Positions 1 to 7,034 of a stretch of 7,103 nucleotides of DNA are shown here, one piece after another. The stretch comes from a bacterium (lineage in GTDB: Bacteria > AUK180): NCBI GenBank assembly GCA_030622125.1, contig JAUXGM010000111.1:1-7103 (forward strand). Direction: 5' to 3'. The notes under the pieces are model-generated. The model was given only the letters and a program-made list of their open reading frames with translations. It searched no databases and was not told the DNA's origin. Within the stretch, counting starts at the first letter, position 1. Each line of letters begins with the position of its first letter. The position numbers and the translations under genes are program-made.

Positions 1-975
1 ATAATCAATTGAACCGCAAATCGCGAGGACCTCACCTGTTTTGTTATCCATTAAAACCACCGATCCGTTGGAAATTCCTTTTGTTCTTAATTCTTCCCAA
101 TAAGAATACAATTTTTTGCTGACATAGCCTTGAATATCTGCATCTACTGTGGTAATATATTCATTTTTAGTACCGTTTAGTATGAAATAATCACTAAGAT
201 GAGGAATTTTTTTTGGAAATCTATGAGGGGTAATATCAATTGGGTTTGCCAATTCTCTTTTTAAAACATCCTTACTTATTTTTCGATGCTTACATAGTTT
301 ATTTAAAAGATCATTCCGTTTTTTTAATAAAAGATCCCTTCTATTAAAGTAATTTATCCCGGGACTTTGCGGCAGGGATGCAAGTGTCGCAAGCTGATAA
401 AGCTCCAATTCATCAAGGGAACATCCATAATAAAAAAGAGAAGCACTTTCAACACCAACGATATTTCTTCCGAAAGGAGCATTATTTAAGTATATTTCAA
501 ATATCTTTCTTTTTGAAAACCTTAATTCATATTGAATTGCCCTCAATATTTCTAAAATTTTAGAGAGAACCGTCCTTTTTTTAGGTTCAAGTATTCTTGC
601 GATCTGCATAGTTATTGTGGAACCGCCGTTTATTACCTTTCCATACTTTACATATCTAAAAGCAGCTTTTAAGAGGGAAACGGGGTTAAATCCGGGATGA
701 AGATAAAAATACTTATCCTCTTTTTCAATGAAACATACCTTTAGCATCTTTGGAATGTTCTTAAAATTTTCATTTATCCTCCACTGTTCATCATCGGCAA
801 GATAGACACGGGCGATATTTCCATTTCTGAATTTAATTACCTTTGAATAAGGTGGATCTATTGATCTTGGAAGCGGCACCACATAAAATATTAAAATAAT
901 TGATAGTAAAGGATATAAAAAATAGAATAATAACTTATTTTTCAGTACCTTTTTAAATCTACTCAATCTCCACAT
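1..975 (-). CDS. pbpC: Penicillin-binding protein 1C, N-terminal part (runs off the window at base 1)
   Basis: Bifunctional peptidoglycan synthase of the PBP1C type, anchored in the inner membrane and acting on the periplasmic side. The visible 325 codons contain no stop. Residues about 13-33 form one hydrophobic anchor after a basic start (MWRLSRFKK). The glycosyltransferase family 51 domain covers roughly residues 45-230: EDKYFYLHPG with the presumed catalytic Glu86, GGSTITMQ at 117-124, and SKRKIFEIYLN followed by NAPFG at 154-169. TTVDADIQ at 275-282 and the following GSVVLMDNKTGEVLA open the transpeptidase domain. Its SxxK serine, the later motifs and any C-terminal BiPBP_C domain lie outside the window. 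The start is ATG at 975, with GGAA 9 nt upstream; TTG at 966 is a weaker in-frame alternative. The frame begins inside the last codons of the A2M gene (17-base overlap), which points to one operon and translational coupling. The assignment to PBP1C rather than PBP1A rests on the short N-terminus, the motif spacing and the A2M neighbour. Confidence 0.93.
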   Translation of the reverse strand, partial: MWRLSRFKKVLKNKLLFYFLYPLLSIILIFYVVPLPRSIDPPYSKVIKFRNGNIARVYLADDEQWRINENFKNIPKMLKVCFIEKEDKYFYLHPGFNPVSLLKAAFRYVKYGKVINGGSTITMQIARILEPKKRTVLSKILEILRAIQYELRFSKRKIFEIYLNNAPFGRNIVGVESASLFYYGCSLDELELYQLATLASLPQSPGINYFNRRDLLLKKRNDLLNKLCKHRKISKDVLKRELANPIDITPHRFPKKIPHLSDYFILNGTKNEYITTVDADIQGYVSKKLYSYWEELRTKGISNGSVVLMDNKTGEVLAICGSIDY

Positions 976-3900
976 TTAACATATTTCCATAATAATAATA
1001 TTCAGGCATATACATAACCTCGGCGGATGGTCCGGGCAGGGTCATATTTCCTGAAAATGTTGCTCTAACAGCAAAATAAAAGGTAACCGTTTTACGGTAA
1101 CCAAGTTCACCAAAAACCTGTATGCGGTCATCCCGAATATCCATATGTTCATATTTCCATACATTATCAGACATCCAATTTATCACATGAGAACCGCTAA
1201 GTCGTGGATTTTCAATATCAAAACCGGAGGGTATTCTGACAACAAGAGCAACATTTTTGAACTTCTTATCGGTTAAATTTTCTAATTTCACCTCAATGAT
1301 ACCAAGATCTCCTACCTTGTAACCATTTTTTAACGGTTTATATTGATTATCTATGGTCTTACTGTTTATCGTTACCTTCAAACCGTTATAACCATAGCTT
1401 TTACTAATATCCTTCGGATAACCATTGATGGCGATAAATCCATAACCCTTGTTGGAAACATTCAAAACAATCGGTTTAAAAGCAGAAAAACCCTCTCCGG
1501 TCAAAGAAAAGATCGCTCCATGTTTCTTTAGGGGATATTCCTTATCTCCCAATTTTAAACTTGCTTTCTTGATCATCTTCGGTTTAATATTCTTGATCCT
1601 TTGACCAAGTGCCAGAACACTCCATGCAAGTTCCTGTGTGGTATAGTATCTAAATCTTTGGTGAGTAGTAAGAAGCTTTGCTATCTCGTCTGCAATGTAA
1701 CCGCCCCATTCACTTCCGGGTTGAATTTTCTCCATAATAAATAGTTTTACTCCAAGATATCTCAAGGTAGAATAGAATGTAGATGAGGAACCGTGATAAT
1801 ATTTTGGGATTGAATCATAATACTTTGTTAAAATATTTAATCCCTTCTCTTTCTTTCCCGAAAGGACCAGGGCAGCTCCAAGAAAAACAAGATCTTCCTC
1901 TTTTTCCGTGTAATTACGCTGCTTTGCGATCTCAATGAGTTTTTCAATATTTTTTACATGCTTTTTACCTGCAATTGCCAATACAAAATATCCATAAGGC
2001 TTATAGTCTCTATAATTACGGTAATAAAGAATGTTCTCAATATAATTCAGAGCAGAATCAATAGCGGACTGCGGGACATCATATCCGGCATCTTTTGCCG
2101 ATAAAAGAAGATGCGTGGTATAGACAGTAGCCCAATCCCATCCATAGCTTCCACCGGGCCAATATGAAAATCCTCCGTTCAACTGCTGCATATTCAACAC
2201 CCTATCGATCCCATGCATTACCATCTTGTGTATATTCCTATCCTTTAAAAAATCCGGATCAATATATTTCATTATATCTTCCATATAGAGTAACGGGAAT
2301 GTAGCGGATGATGTCTGCTCTATACATCCATAAGGGTATCTCACAAGATATTTCACTCCAAGCAGACCATTATAAAAAGGAAGATTATTTACGAGAACGG
2401 AATCCTTTTCGTAGTCCGGTACCCATCCCGAAAAATAACTTGTCAGATCATTTCTCTTTTGGTCCAATTTCACCCTTTCAATGTGGGTTTGTTCAAAAAT
2501 AGGCGGTATAATAGGTATGGCAAAGGTATCCATAGAGGTTTTACCGTTACCGGATGCCGTTACCGTAAATTCCGCAACACCACTGAGTTTTTTTATTTTG
2601 GCATCAAAATATGCCATAAGTTCTTTTTTATTCTTTAATTTTTGCTCCGTATTTTCTTTATTAACAATATCAACATTTTCATTTGATTTTAAATCAATCT
2701 TAAAATCCCCTGTTTTTCCGGTGAAATTCATTAAACTAATGGGAATTCTTACCTTATCGTTAATTGTAAAAAACCGCGGGTAAGACGGCATTATCAAAAC
2801 AGGATCCCTGACCGTTACAAATTTTTCAGCACTGCCCATCTTCTTTTTTCCCGAGACCACTGCCATGATCCGCAATTTACCGTTAAAATAGGGTATCTTA
2901 AACTTTACCACCGCTTTTTTATTTACTACCTTGATCGTTCCGGACCAGAAGGAAACGATTTTAAACGGTGCAACTCTTTTTTTGCCGGTAGGTCCCCTTC
3001 CTTCGCCACCGTCTCCTCCGCCGGTCAACATTTTATCGGGTATCTTTCCCATAACCCATCCATAGTTACCATAACTTCGGACATCAAGCCCGCATTTTGA
3101 AAAGAAATATTTAATGGGATCAGGACTCTTAAATCTTGTTAATTGTAAAATACCTTCATCCACAACTGAAATTTGAGCATAGTAAACACCGTTATCATCA
3201 ATATTGAGATTTACCGTTAATTCATCTCTGGGCTTGATAATTTCAGGTGCGGTTATCTTTACATTAACACTCTGTTTTTCAGGAACGATAGAGGCACTTT
3301 TCACCCCGATCGCATGATACGGCTGAAATCCATTTGTAATATCATTGGGTAGATTTTTAATAAAATAGACATTGAAGTAAACATTCGGAACTTCCTTATT
3401 TATAGAGTATTCAACGATATTTTCACCTTCCTTAACAGTGAGCCATTTACTGTAAACAACTTCATCCGTTTCCACTGAAAAAAGGGCTATTCCATTATAT
3501 CTTGCTTTAAAGGATATCTTTGCCTTATCGCCTAATCTATAAGTATCTTTATCTGAAAAGACCTGAATATACTGCGGATCTTGAAATTTTCTCATTTCAG
3601 AACTTCTTTTTGAGCTGCCCATTCCTAAATATCTCCATTCCCATTGGGCAGGCAGAAATATTTCACTTACACTTTTGTCTTTTTCACTTTCCACCTTTAC
3701 AATATAGGCACCCCAATATTCATCGGGGATAAAATCATAACTAAATTTACCGTTGTTAATAGTAATAGTTTCATCGGATATCTCATAATTGTATGGTATC
3801 CATTTCCAGTTATACTCATCATAGTATCTGTCATAATAATAATACCAATCATACTCAATTCTCTTTACGGAAATATGGAGAGTTCTTTTCTTTGTGATCA

Positions 3901-6391
3901 AGTTACCGTCTTTATCCGTAATTACCCCTTCAATATGAGTTTTTTTATTATACCTTGCAATGTAGTCGGTGCTTTTCAGCCCGATAAGTTCATCGGTGGA
4001 AAGGATTGTTACGGTTTTTTGTGATTTTGTTGTTCTTCCGCTTCCCGCCTCAAAAACCGAAGCATTAATTCTTAATCTAACGGGGGTATCTATGACAATG
4101 TTATTCGATTTAAGATTTTCTGAAAGTTCTCGTTCTCCATTTTTATTTAATTTACCTTTTTCCGTATTTAATAGAACAGATTTGGGAATATCAAAAAAAT
4201 ACCTTCCGAACTTAAAATTAGGATATTTTTTTAATGTGAGATCAAAGGGTTTATAGGAATATTCCACCTCAAATTTACAACTACCAGCAGGAGCACCGAA
4301 AAGGTAATCCCCTTTTAGTTTGAAATCCACACTTTCATCCTGGAAATAAATATCTTTTGTCGGGAGAATATCCACCTTTAATCTTTCAGGGGCGAACTCC
4401 TCTACCTTAAAGGTTGCCTTTCCTATTATGTCCTTCTTGAAATAGACATTTATCTCATATTTTCCAGTTCGAGGATAGTTACCGAATTCCTTTTCAAGTT
4501 CGCACATTCCATTTTCATTTATCGCAACCACCTTTTCCAAAATAACCTTTCTCAAAGGATTTAATACCTTAATCCTCAAAGGGAATTTTACATCAGGAGC
4601 TTTCTTTTCATTGTCTCTTAACATAATACCGATATGAGCAATATCGTTCGGACGATAAACACCTCTGTCCGTATAAACATACGCTTTGTATTTATATTTA
4701 TTGTTATATCTTTGTCCTGAGATATCTTGTTTTGAAAGATCCAACAACGGCTCATCAAAGACAATGTAATTAAGATCATCACCTTTTTCTACCAAAATCG
4801 CATAAGGTTTGATCCCATCAAATTCAACAAATCCATTTTGATCCGTATTTTTTTCCGCTAATATCTTATTGCTGTATGACATTGCTTTGACCCCGGCATT
4901 GGCAATTTCCTTAAAGTTCTTAATGGATTTTACCCATATCTTAGTTCCCTTTTCATATTTTTTAGCAGTAATGCCGAGATCACTAATAACTATCTGCAAT
5001 GAATCGTAACTGCCAAAATTTACAGAGAAAACCCCACAAGCATTCCTCGGTAAAATATTTGCAAGGTCAAAAAAGAATACCTGAGATTTATTCACCTTGA
5101 ATGGAATGGTTATTTTTTTATTAAATATCTGATCCGAAACATTGCTTGATGAGTAATCCCTGTTCCCCGTTAGCCAATAAATAATATTCTGTGAATAGAT
5201 CTGCCTAACGGAAACCCAGACGGTCTTTATATTCATACTTTTTATTGCCAATTTTTCATGATAGACCGTTGGCATCACATGTCCCTTTGAAAGTATCTTT
5301 AAACTTTTTTTATAATCCCCAAGTTTTATTTGTGTGGAATAATCCTTATCAAGGAGTTTTCCATTTTTACTTCTTAATCCTTTTTCCACCTTAATTGTAT
5401 AAGTGGTCTTTGGTTTAAAATCACCTTTGATAACATACCCCTTATCTCCTTTATATACGGCAAACTTGACTCTCGGCTTTATATTTAAAAAGTGTCTGAA
5501 AAGTTCGGGATCGATCTCCGGTATAACATCCTTGGAATACCAACGTATCCTTTCTCTCTTATATTCCCCCGGTTTTTTTTCGTTCTCTTCTTTCATTGTC
5601 AGATGCACTTCAAAACCGCTTTCTTTTGAAACAACTTTATCTTTCGTCACAAAGATCCTCAAGGATTTTAGGTTGAGTATCAAAAAATCCTTGTAATCCC
5701 TAATAAGATTCTTTTGAGCGAAATCCCTGAGTCCTTTAATATTAAAACCAATTGTTTTTTTGTCATCGACATTGTAAACCAAAATCCTGTGCATTCGGGA
5801 TATTCCTTTTGTAAGTATTTTAAATTTTCTGGTCTGCCCTCGTTCGTAATCAATATTCAAATGTTCCTTCAAATCTCCTGCTTTCACCGGTGAATTGAAT
5901 TTGATAGAGAATATAGCTCTTTTTGGTGAGTCCTGAATAACGGACAGCACTTTAAAATCATTTAAATTAATTGTAAAAATTCGTTTTAAAACAGTGATAT
6001 TATAGGCACCATTATTGACATTATCACCCATAAGTAAACCTTCCGGAAAACTTATTCTTATCCTATTATCTCCGATTTTATCCAACTTATAATTAGCGGA
6101 GGGAGATATGGAAAAGCTATTTTTTACATCTCTAAGTTTCTTTTCATCCAGTTTCTGTGTAAATTCAATGTCAATATTATCGGGGTTTTGACTCTTCCAT
6201 GGATTTATTAAATGAGATGTCAATTCTTTTTGGGTTTCAATCTCCTTTTTTTGAATGATCAATACCTTAACAGCTTCCTCTTTTTTTGCAGCCTTTTTCC
6301 CCTTTTTCGCTTCCCTACCTTTACAATCAGTAAAAAATAACGAGAAAAACACTAAACCCAAAAGCATAATTGAAAAGAACAATCTTTTCAT
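959..6391 (-). CDS. Alpha-2-macroglobulin family protein with thioester (YfhM-like)
   Basis: Large periplasmic protease trap of 1810 aa; E. coli YfhM has about 1650. Start chosen at ATG 6391 because GGAGG lies 5 nt upstream and a signal peptide begins there. An in-frame ATG at 6421 would add ten residues encoded by leader hairpins. Residues 2-22 are a basic and hydrophobic signal, with Cys23 the presumed lipidation site, though the preceding Phe-Thr-Asp is a poor lipobox. A Lys/Ala/Glu linker follows. Landmarks: an MG1-like stretch near 370-400 (VMPTVYHEKLAIKS), the MG2 signature TDRGVYRPND near 574-583, a Tyr/Trp-dense segment near 845-865, a Gly-rich probable bait region near 1120-1140, then the A2M core strand region (FKIVSFWSG). 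The thioester motif CIEQ has Cys1356 and Gln1359. NGGFSYWPGG at 1405-1414 belongs to the helical thioester domain. The C-terminus carries DIRDDR near 1751 and LPGPSAEVMYMPEY. Family knowledge: protease cleavage of the bait exposes the thioester, which bonds covalently to the protease. First gene of the operon with pbpC. Confidence 0.95.
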   Translation of the reverse strand: MKRLFFSIMLLGLVFFSLFFTDCKGREAKKGKKAAKKEEAVKVLIIQKKEIETQKELTSHLINPWKSQNPDNIDIEFTQKLDEKKLRDVKNSFSISPSANYKLDKIGDNRIRISFPEGLLMGDNVNNGAYNITVLKRIFTINLNDFKVLSVIQDSPKRAIFSIKFNSPVKAGDLKEHLNIDYERGQTRKFKILTKGISRMHRILVYNVDDKKTIGFNIKGLRDFAQKNLIRDYKDFLILNLKSLRIFVTKDKVVSKESGFEVHLTMKEENEKKPGEYKRERIRWYSKDVIPEIDPELFRHFLNIKPRVKFAVYKGDKGYVIKGDFKPKTTYTIKVEKGLRSKNGKLLDKDYSTQIKLGDYKKSLKILSKGHVMPTVYHEKLAIKSMNIKTVWVSVRQIYSQNIIYWLTGNRDYSSSNVSDQIFNKKITIPFKVNKSQVFFFDLANILPRNACGVFSVNFGSYDSLQIVISDLGITAKKYEKGTKIWVKSIKNFKEIANAGVKAMSYSNKILAEKNTDQNGFVEFDGIKPYAILVEKGDDLNYIVFDEPLLDLSKQDISGQRYNNKYKYKAYVYTDRGVYRPNDIAHIGIMLRDNEKKAPDVKFPLRIKVLNPLRKVILEKVVAINENGMCELEKEFGNYPRTGKYEINVYFKKDIIGKATFKVEEFAPERLKVDILPTKDIYFQDESVDFKLKGDYLFGAPAGSCKFEVEYSYKPFDLTLKKYPNFKFGRYFFDIPKSVLLNTEKGKLNKNGERELSENLKSNNIVIDTPVRLRINASVFEAGSGRTTKSQKTVTILSTDELIGLKSTDYIARYNKKTHIEGVITDKDGNLITKKRTLHISVKRIEYDWYYYYDRYYDEYNWKWIPYNYEISDETITINNGKFSYDFIPDEYWGAYIVKVESEKDKSVSEIFLPAQWEWRYLGMGSSKRSSEMRKFQDPQYIQVFSDKDTYRLGDKAKISFKARYNGIALFSVETDEVVYSKWLTVKEGENIVEYSINKEVPNVYFNVYFIKNLPNDITNGFQPYHAIGVKSASIVPEKQSVNVKITAPEIIKPRDELTVNLNIDDNGVYYAQISVVDEGILQLTRFKSPDPIKYFFSKCGLDVRSYGNYGWVMGKIPDKMLTGGGDGGEGRGPTGKKRVAPFKIVSFWSGTIKVVNKKAVVKFKIPYFNGKLRIMAVVSGKKKMGSAEKFVTVRDPVLIMPSYPRFFTINDKVRIPISLMNFTGKTGDFKIDLKSNENVDIVNKENTEQKLKNKKELMAYFDAKIKKLSGVAEFTVTASGNGKTSMDTFAIPIIPPIFEQTHIERVKLDQKRNDLTSYFSGWVPDYEKDSVLVNNLPFYNGLLGVKYLVRYPYGCIEQTSSATFPLLYMEDIMKYIDPDFLKDRNIHKMVMHGIDRVLNMQQLNGGFSYWPGGSYGWDWATVYTTHLLLSAKDAGYDVPQSAIDSALNYIENILYYRNYRDYKPYGYFVLAIAGKKHVKNIEKLIEIAKQRNYTEKEEDLVFLGAALVLSGKKEKGLNILTKYYDSIPKYYHGSSSTFYSTLRYLGVKLFIMEKIQPGSEWGGYIADEIAKLLTTHQRFRYYTTQELAWSVLALGQRIKNIKPKMIKKASLKLGDKEYPLKKHGAIFSLTGEGFSAFKPIVLNVSNKGYGFIAINGYPKDISKSYGYNGLKVTINSKTIDNQYKPLKNGYKVGDLGIIEVKLENLTDKKFKNVALVVRIPSGFDIENPRLSGSHVINWMSDNVWKYEHMDIRDDRIQVFGELGYRKTVTFYFAVRATFSGNMTLPGPSAEVMYMPEYYYYGNMLNVEIE
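2315..2326 (-). other. Thioester motif CIEQ of the A2M
   Basis: The codons TGT ATA GAG CAG encode Cys-Ile-Glu-Gln, preceded by Pro-Tyr-Gly, which matches the conserved CxEQ thioester context of A2M and complement proteins. Cys1356 and Gln1359 (counting from the ATG at 6391) would form the internal thioester. Some bacterial A2M paralogues lack this motif; its presence here places the protein in the covalent-trapping class that usually sits beside pbpC. Confidence 0.95.
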
Positions 6392-6396
6392 TTCTA

Positions 6397-6401
6397 CCTC
6401 C
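6397..6401 (-). promoter_or_regulatory. Ribosome binding site of the A2M gene (decides the start)
   Basis: GGAGG on the minus strand, with a 5-nt spacer (TAGAA) before the ATG at 6391. It is a strong Shine-Dalgarno match and is the reason for preferring this start over the in-frame ATG at 6421. That upstream ATG lies within the palindromic leader and has no comparable purine-rich site at the right distance. Confidence 0.85.
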
Positions 6402-6402
6402 A

Positions 6403-6468
6403 GTGACGAAGTCAGGGACAAAGTCCCACATTAGGGACGTTACTTTGAACAAAGTGAAAAGTGCGTCC
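6403..6468 (-). promoter_or_regulatory. Structured 5' leader with overlapping inverted repeats
   Basis: Between the promoter and the ribosome binding site lie several short inverted repeats. In minus-strand order: GGACG (6468-6464) can pair with CGTCC (6439-6435), enclosing ACTTTG-TT-CAAAGT (6455-6442). GTCCC (6438-6434) can pair with GGGAC (6427-6423) across TAATGT. That same GGGAC can instead pair with GTCCC (6419-6415) across TTT. TGAC-TTC-GTCA (6414-6404) ends just before GGAGG. The pairings share arms and exclude one another. I recognise no riboswitch family. The arms could be RNA stems, protein-binding half-sites or remnants of an inserted repeat. Confidence 0.5.
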
Positions 6469-6487
6469 TGATACCTTCTAATAATAA

Positions 6488-6516
6488 AGTATATATTTTT
6501 TTTATTTTTTTGTCAA
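6488..6516 (-). promoter_or_regulatory. Sigma-70-type promoter for the A2M-pbpC operon
   Basis: Reading the minus strand, TTGACA (6516-6511) is followed by exactly 17 nt and then TATACT (6493-6488). This is a perfect -35 box and a -10 box with one mismatch at the optimal spacing. The spacer is almost pure A/T with A-runs. Transcription would start near 6481, leaving a leader of about 90 nt before the ATG at 6391. No other promoter of this quality is visible between here and pbpC, so it probably drives both genes. This is a prediction from sequence only. Confidence 0.75.
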
Positions 6517-6558
6517 TATTTCTTTTTTGTGAAATAAGTTTTTTTTAATTACTTTTCT

Positions 6559-6660
6559 GTCATTCAGAGCCCCGAATTTTATTCGGGATAAACTGCCCGT
6601 GAAATCTATCTTTGGAATTTACCCCGGTTTTGATCGGGGCAAGCAAAATCTCGCAATGAC
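6559..6660. repeat. Palindromic interspersed repeat bounded by GTCATT and AATGAC
   Basis: A segment of about 102 bp starts with GTCATT (6559-6564) and ends with its reverse complement AATGAC (6655-6660). Inside are two hairpins: a perfect 7-bp stem CCCGAAT-TTT-ATTCGGG (6571-6587), and CCCCG (6622-6626) pairing with CGGGG (6635-6639). The right end read on the minus strand (GTCATTGCGAG) matches a short-repeat type common in many bacterial genomes. It has no coding capacity of its own and resembles a MITE or REP-type element. Copy number in this genome cannot be judged from the window. Confidence 0.65.
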
Positions 6661-6685
6661 GAGGGAGTGAGACGAATTTACAACT

Positions 6686-6710
6686 GGATTCCTGCTTTCG
6701 CAGGAATGAC
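6686..6710. repeat. Short palindromic repeat with perfect 8-bp stem
   Basis: ATTCCTGC (6688-6695), loop TTTC, GCAGGAAT (6700-6707), flanked by GG on the left and GAC on the right so that it ends in AATGAC. The type 'GTCATTCCTGC-GAAA-GCAGGAATCC' (minus-strand reading) is a well-known interspersed repeat in many bacteria, similar in form to the neisserial dRS3 repeat. When translated it gives the familiar false peptide SFLRKQESS. No T-tract follows on either strand, so it is unlikely to be an intrinsic terminator. Confidence 0.75.
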
Positions 6711-6742
6711 AGATGGACTGGTACTCTGGTGCACTTCTTCCC

Positions 6743-6773
6743 GTCATTATGAGCCCCGGTTCTATTTCGGATA
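6743..6773. repeat. Degenerate second copy of the 6559-6590 repeat
   Basis: This 31-base segment aligns with the left arm of the element at 6559: both read GTCATT, two different bases, GAGCCCCG, a variable A/T-rich loop, then CGG and ATA. The hairpin is imperfect here (CCCCGGTTCTATTTCGG) where the first copy has a perfect 7-bp stem. It is in the same orientation as the left end of the first copy. This supports decay of an older copy or a partial element. Confidence 0.55.
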
Positions 6774-6812
6774 GTATAGTAACCAGTCGGCGTCGTTCCA
6801 GATGTAAAACAC

Positions 6813-6853
6813 TGTCCACGATAGGGACATACATTGCTTGCATCGTGTGTCCC
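6813..6853. repeat. Inverted repeats with GGGACA/TGTCCC arms
   Basis: TGTCC (6813-6817) can pair with GGACA (6825-6829). Alternatively GGGACA (6824-6829) can pair with TGTCCC (6848-6853), with an inner TGC-TT-GCA. The first pairing, GTCC-ACGATA-GGGAC, closely resembles GTCCC-ACATTA-GGGAC in the A2M leader (6423-6438). The two places may therefore share a repeat family. The same octamer recurs as GGGACACA at 6981-6988, the reverse complement of TGTGTCCC at 6846-6853. Confidence 0.45.
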
Positions 6854-6885
6854 GTCTACTGGGCGTAATAATCTCATTCCTTTCC

Positions 6886-6922
6886 GTCATTCTGAACGAA
6901 TGTGAAGAATCTATCTTTTGGC
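6886..6922. repeat. Interspersed repeat of the GTCATTCTGAAC type
   Basis: The segment opens with GTCATTCTGAACGAATGTGA and continues into GAATCTATCTTTTGGC. This is a recognisable short interspersed repeat type seen in many unrelated bacterial genomes. Part of it (GTGAA...ATCTATCTTT) also appears inside the first element at about 6599-6613, which links the copies in this cluster. No coding potential. Confidence 0.55.
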
Positions 6923-6994
6923 TTTCTTGCCTTTGTCTATATTGTTCTCGGGAGATATATCGTTATCTAAGGAAGAATCCGGGACACATAAAAA

Positions 6995-7026
6995 AGGTTT
7001 AAAGGTTCAAAGGTTCAAAAGTTCAA
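6995..7026. repeat. Short tandem repeat, unit about AGGTTCAAA
   Basis: The motif GGTTTAAA is followed by AGGTTCAAAGGTTCAAAAGT and then TCAA, so about four imperfect 8-9-base units stand head to tail. It is a simple-sequence tract in non-coding DNA with no recognisable function; the number of units could vary by slippage. Confidence 0.6.
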
Positions 7027-7034
7027 GGAGTAAT

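Noticed and set aside
378-563. Plus-strand ORF of 61 aa
   Set aside because: It lies opposite the pbpC glycosyltransferase domain, whose motifs are clear on the minus strand; it has no recognisable domain and is a shadow frame.
1343-1531. Plus-strand ORF of 62 aa, and a similar one at 5403-5696
   Set aside because: Antisense shadows of the A2M gene without ribosome binding sites or known motifs.
2308-2783. Plus-strand ORFs at 2308-2502 and 2481-2783
   Set aside because: Both are antisense to conserved parts of the A2M, including the thioester, and show no family features.
3520-4256. Overlapping plus-strand ORFs at 3520-3732, 3644-4024 and 3969-4256
   Set aside because: They are hydrophobic-looking because AT-rich antisense codons give Phe, Ile and Leu. 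They overlap one another and lie wholly inside the A2M gene.
6389-6421. Upstream in-frame ATG at 6421 as the A2M start
   Set aside because: The ten extra residues are encoded by leader hairpins and include acidic residues that would spoil the signal peptide; the GGAGG at 6401-6397 serves the ATG at 6391.
6571-6587. Hairpin as a rho-independent terminator
   Set aside because: The 7-bp stem is perfect, but no T-run follows it on either strand; it fits better as part of a palindromic repeat.
6559-6922. CRISPR array
   Set aside because: The repeats are unequal, differ in orientation and type, and are not spaced regularly; no cas genes are present.
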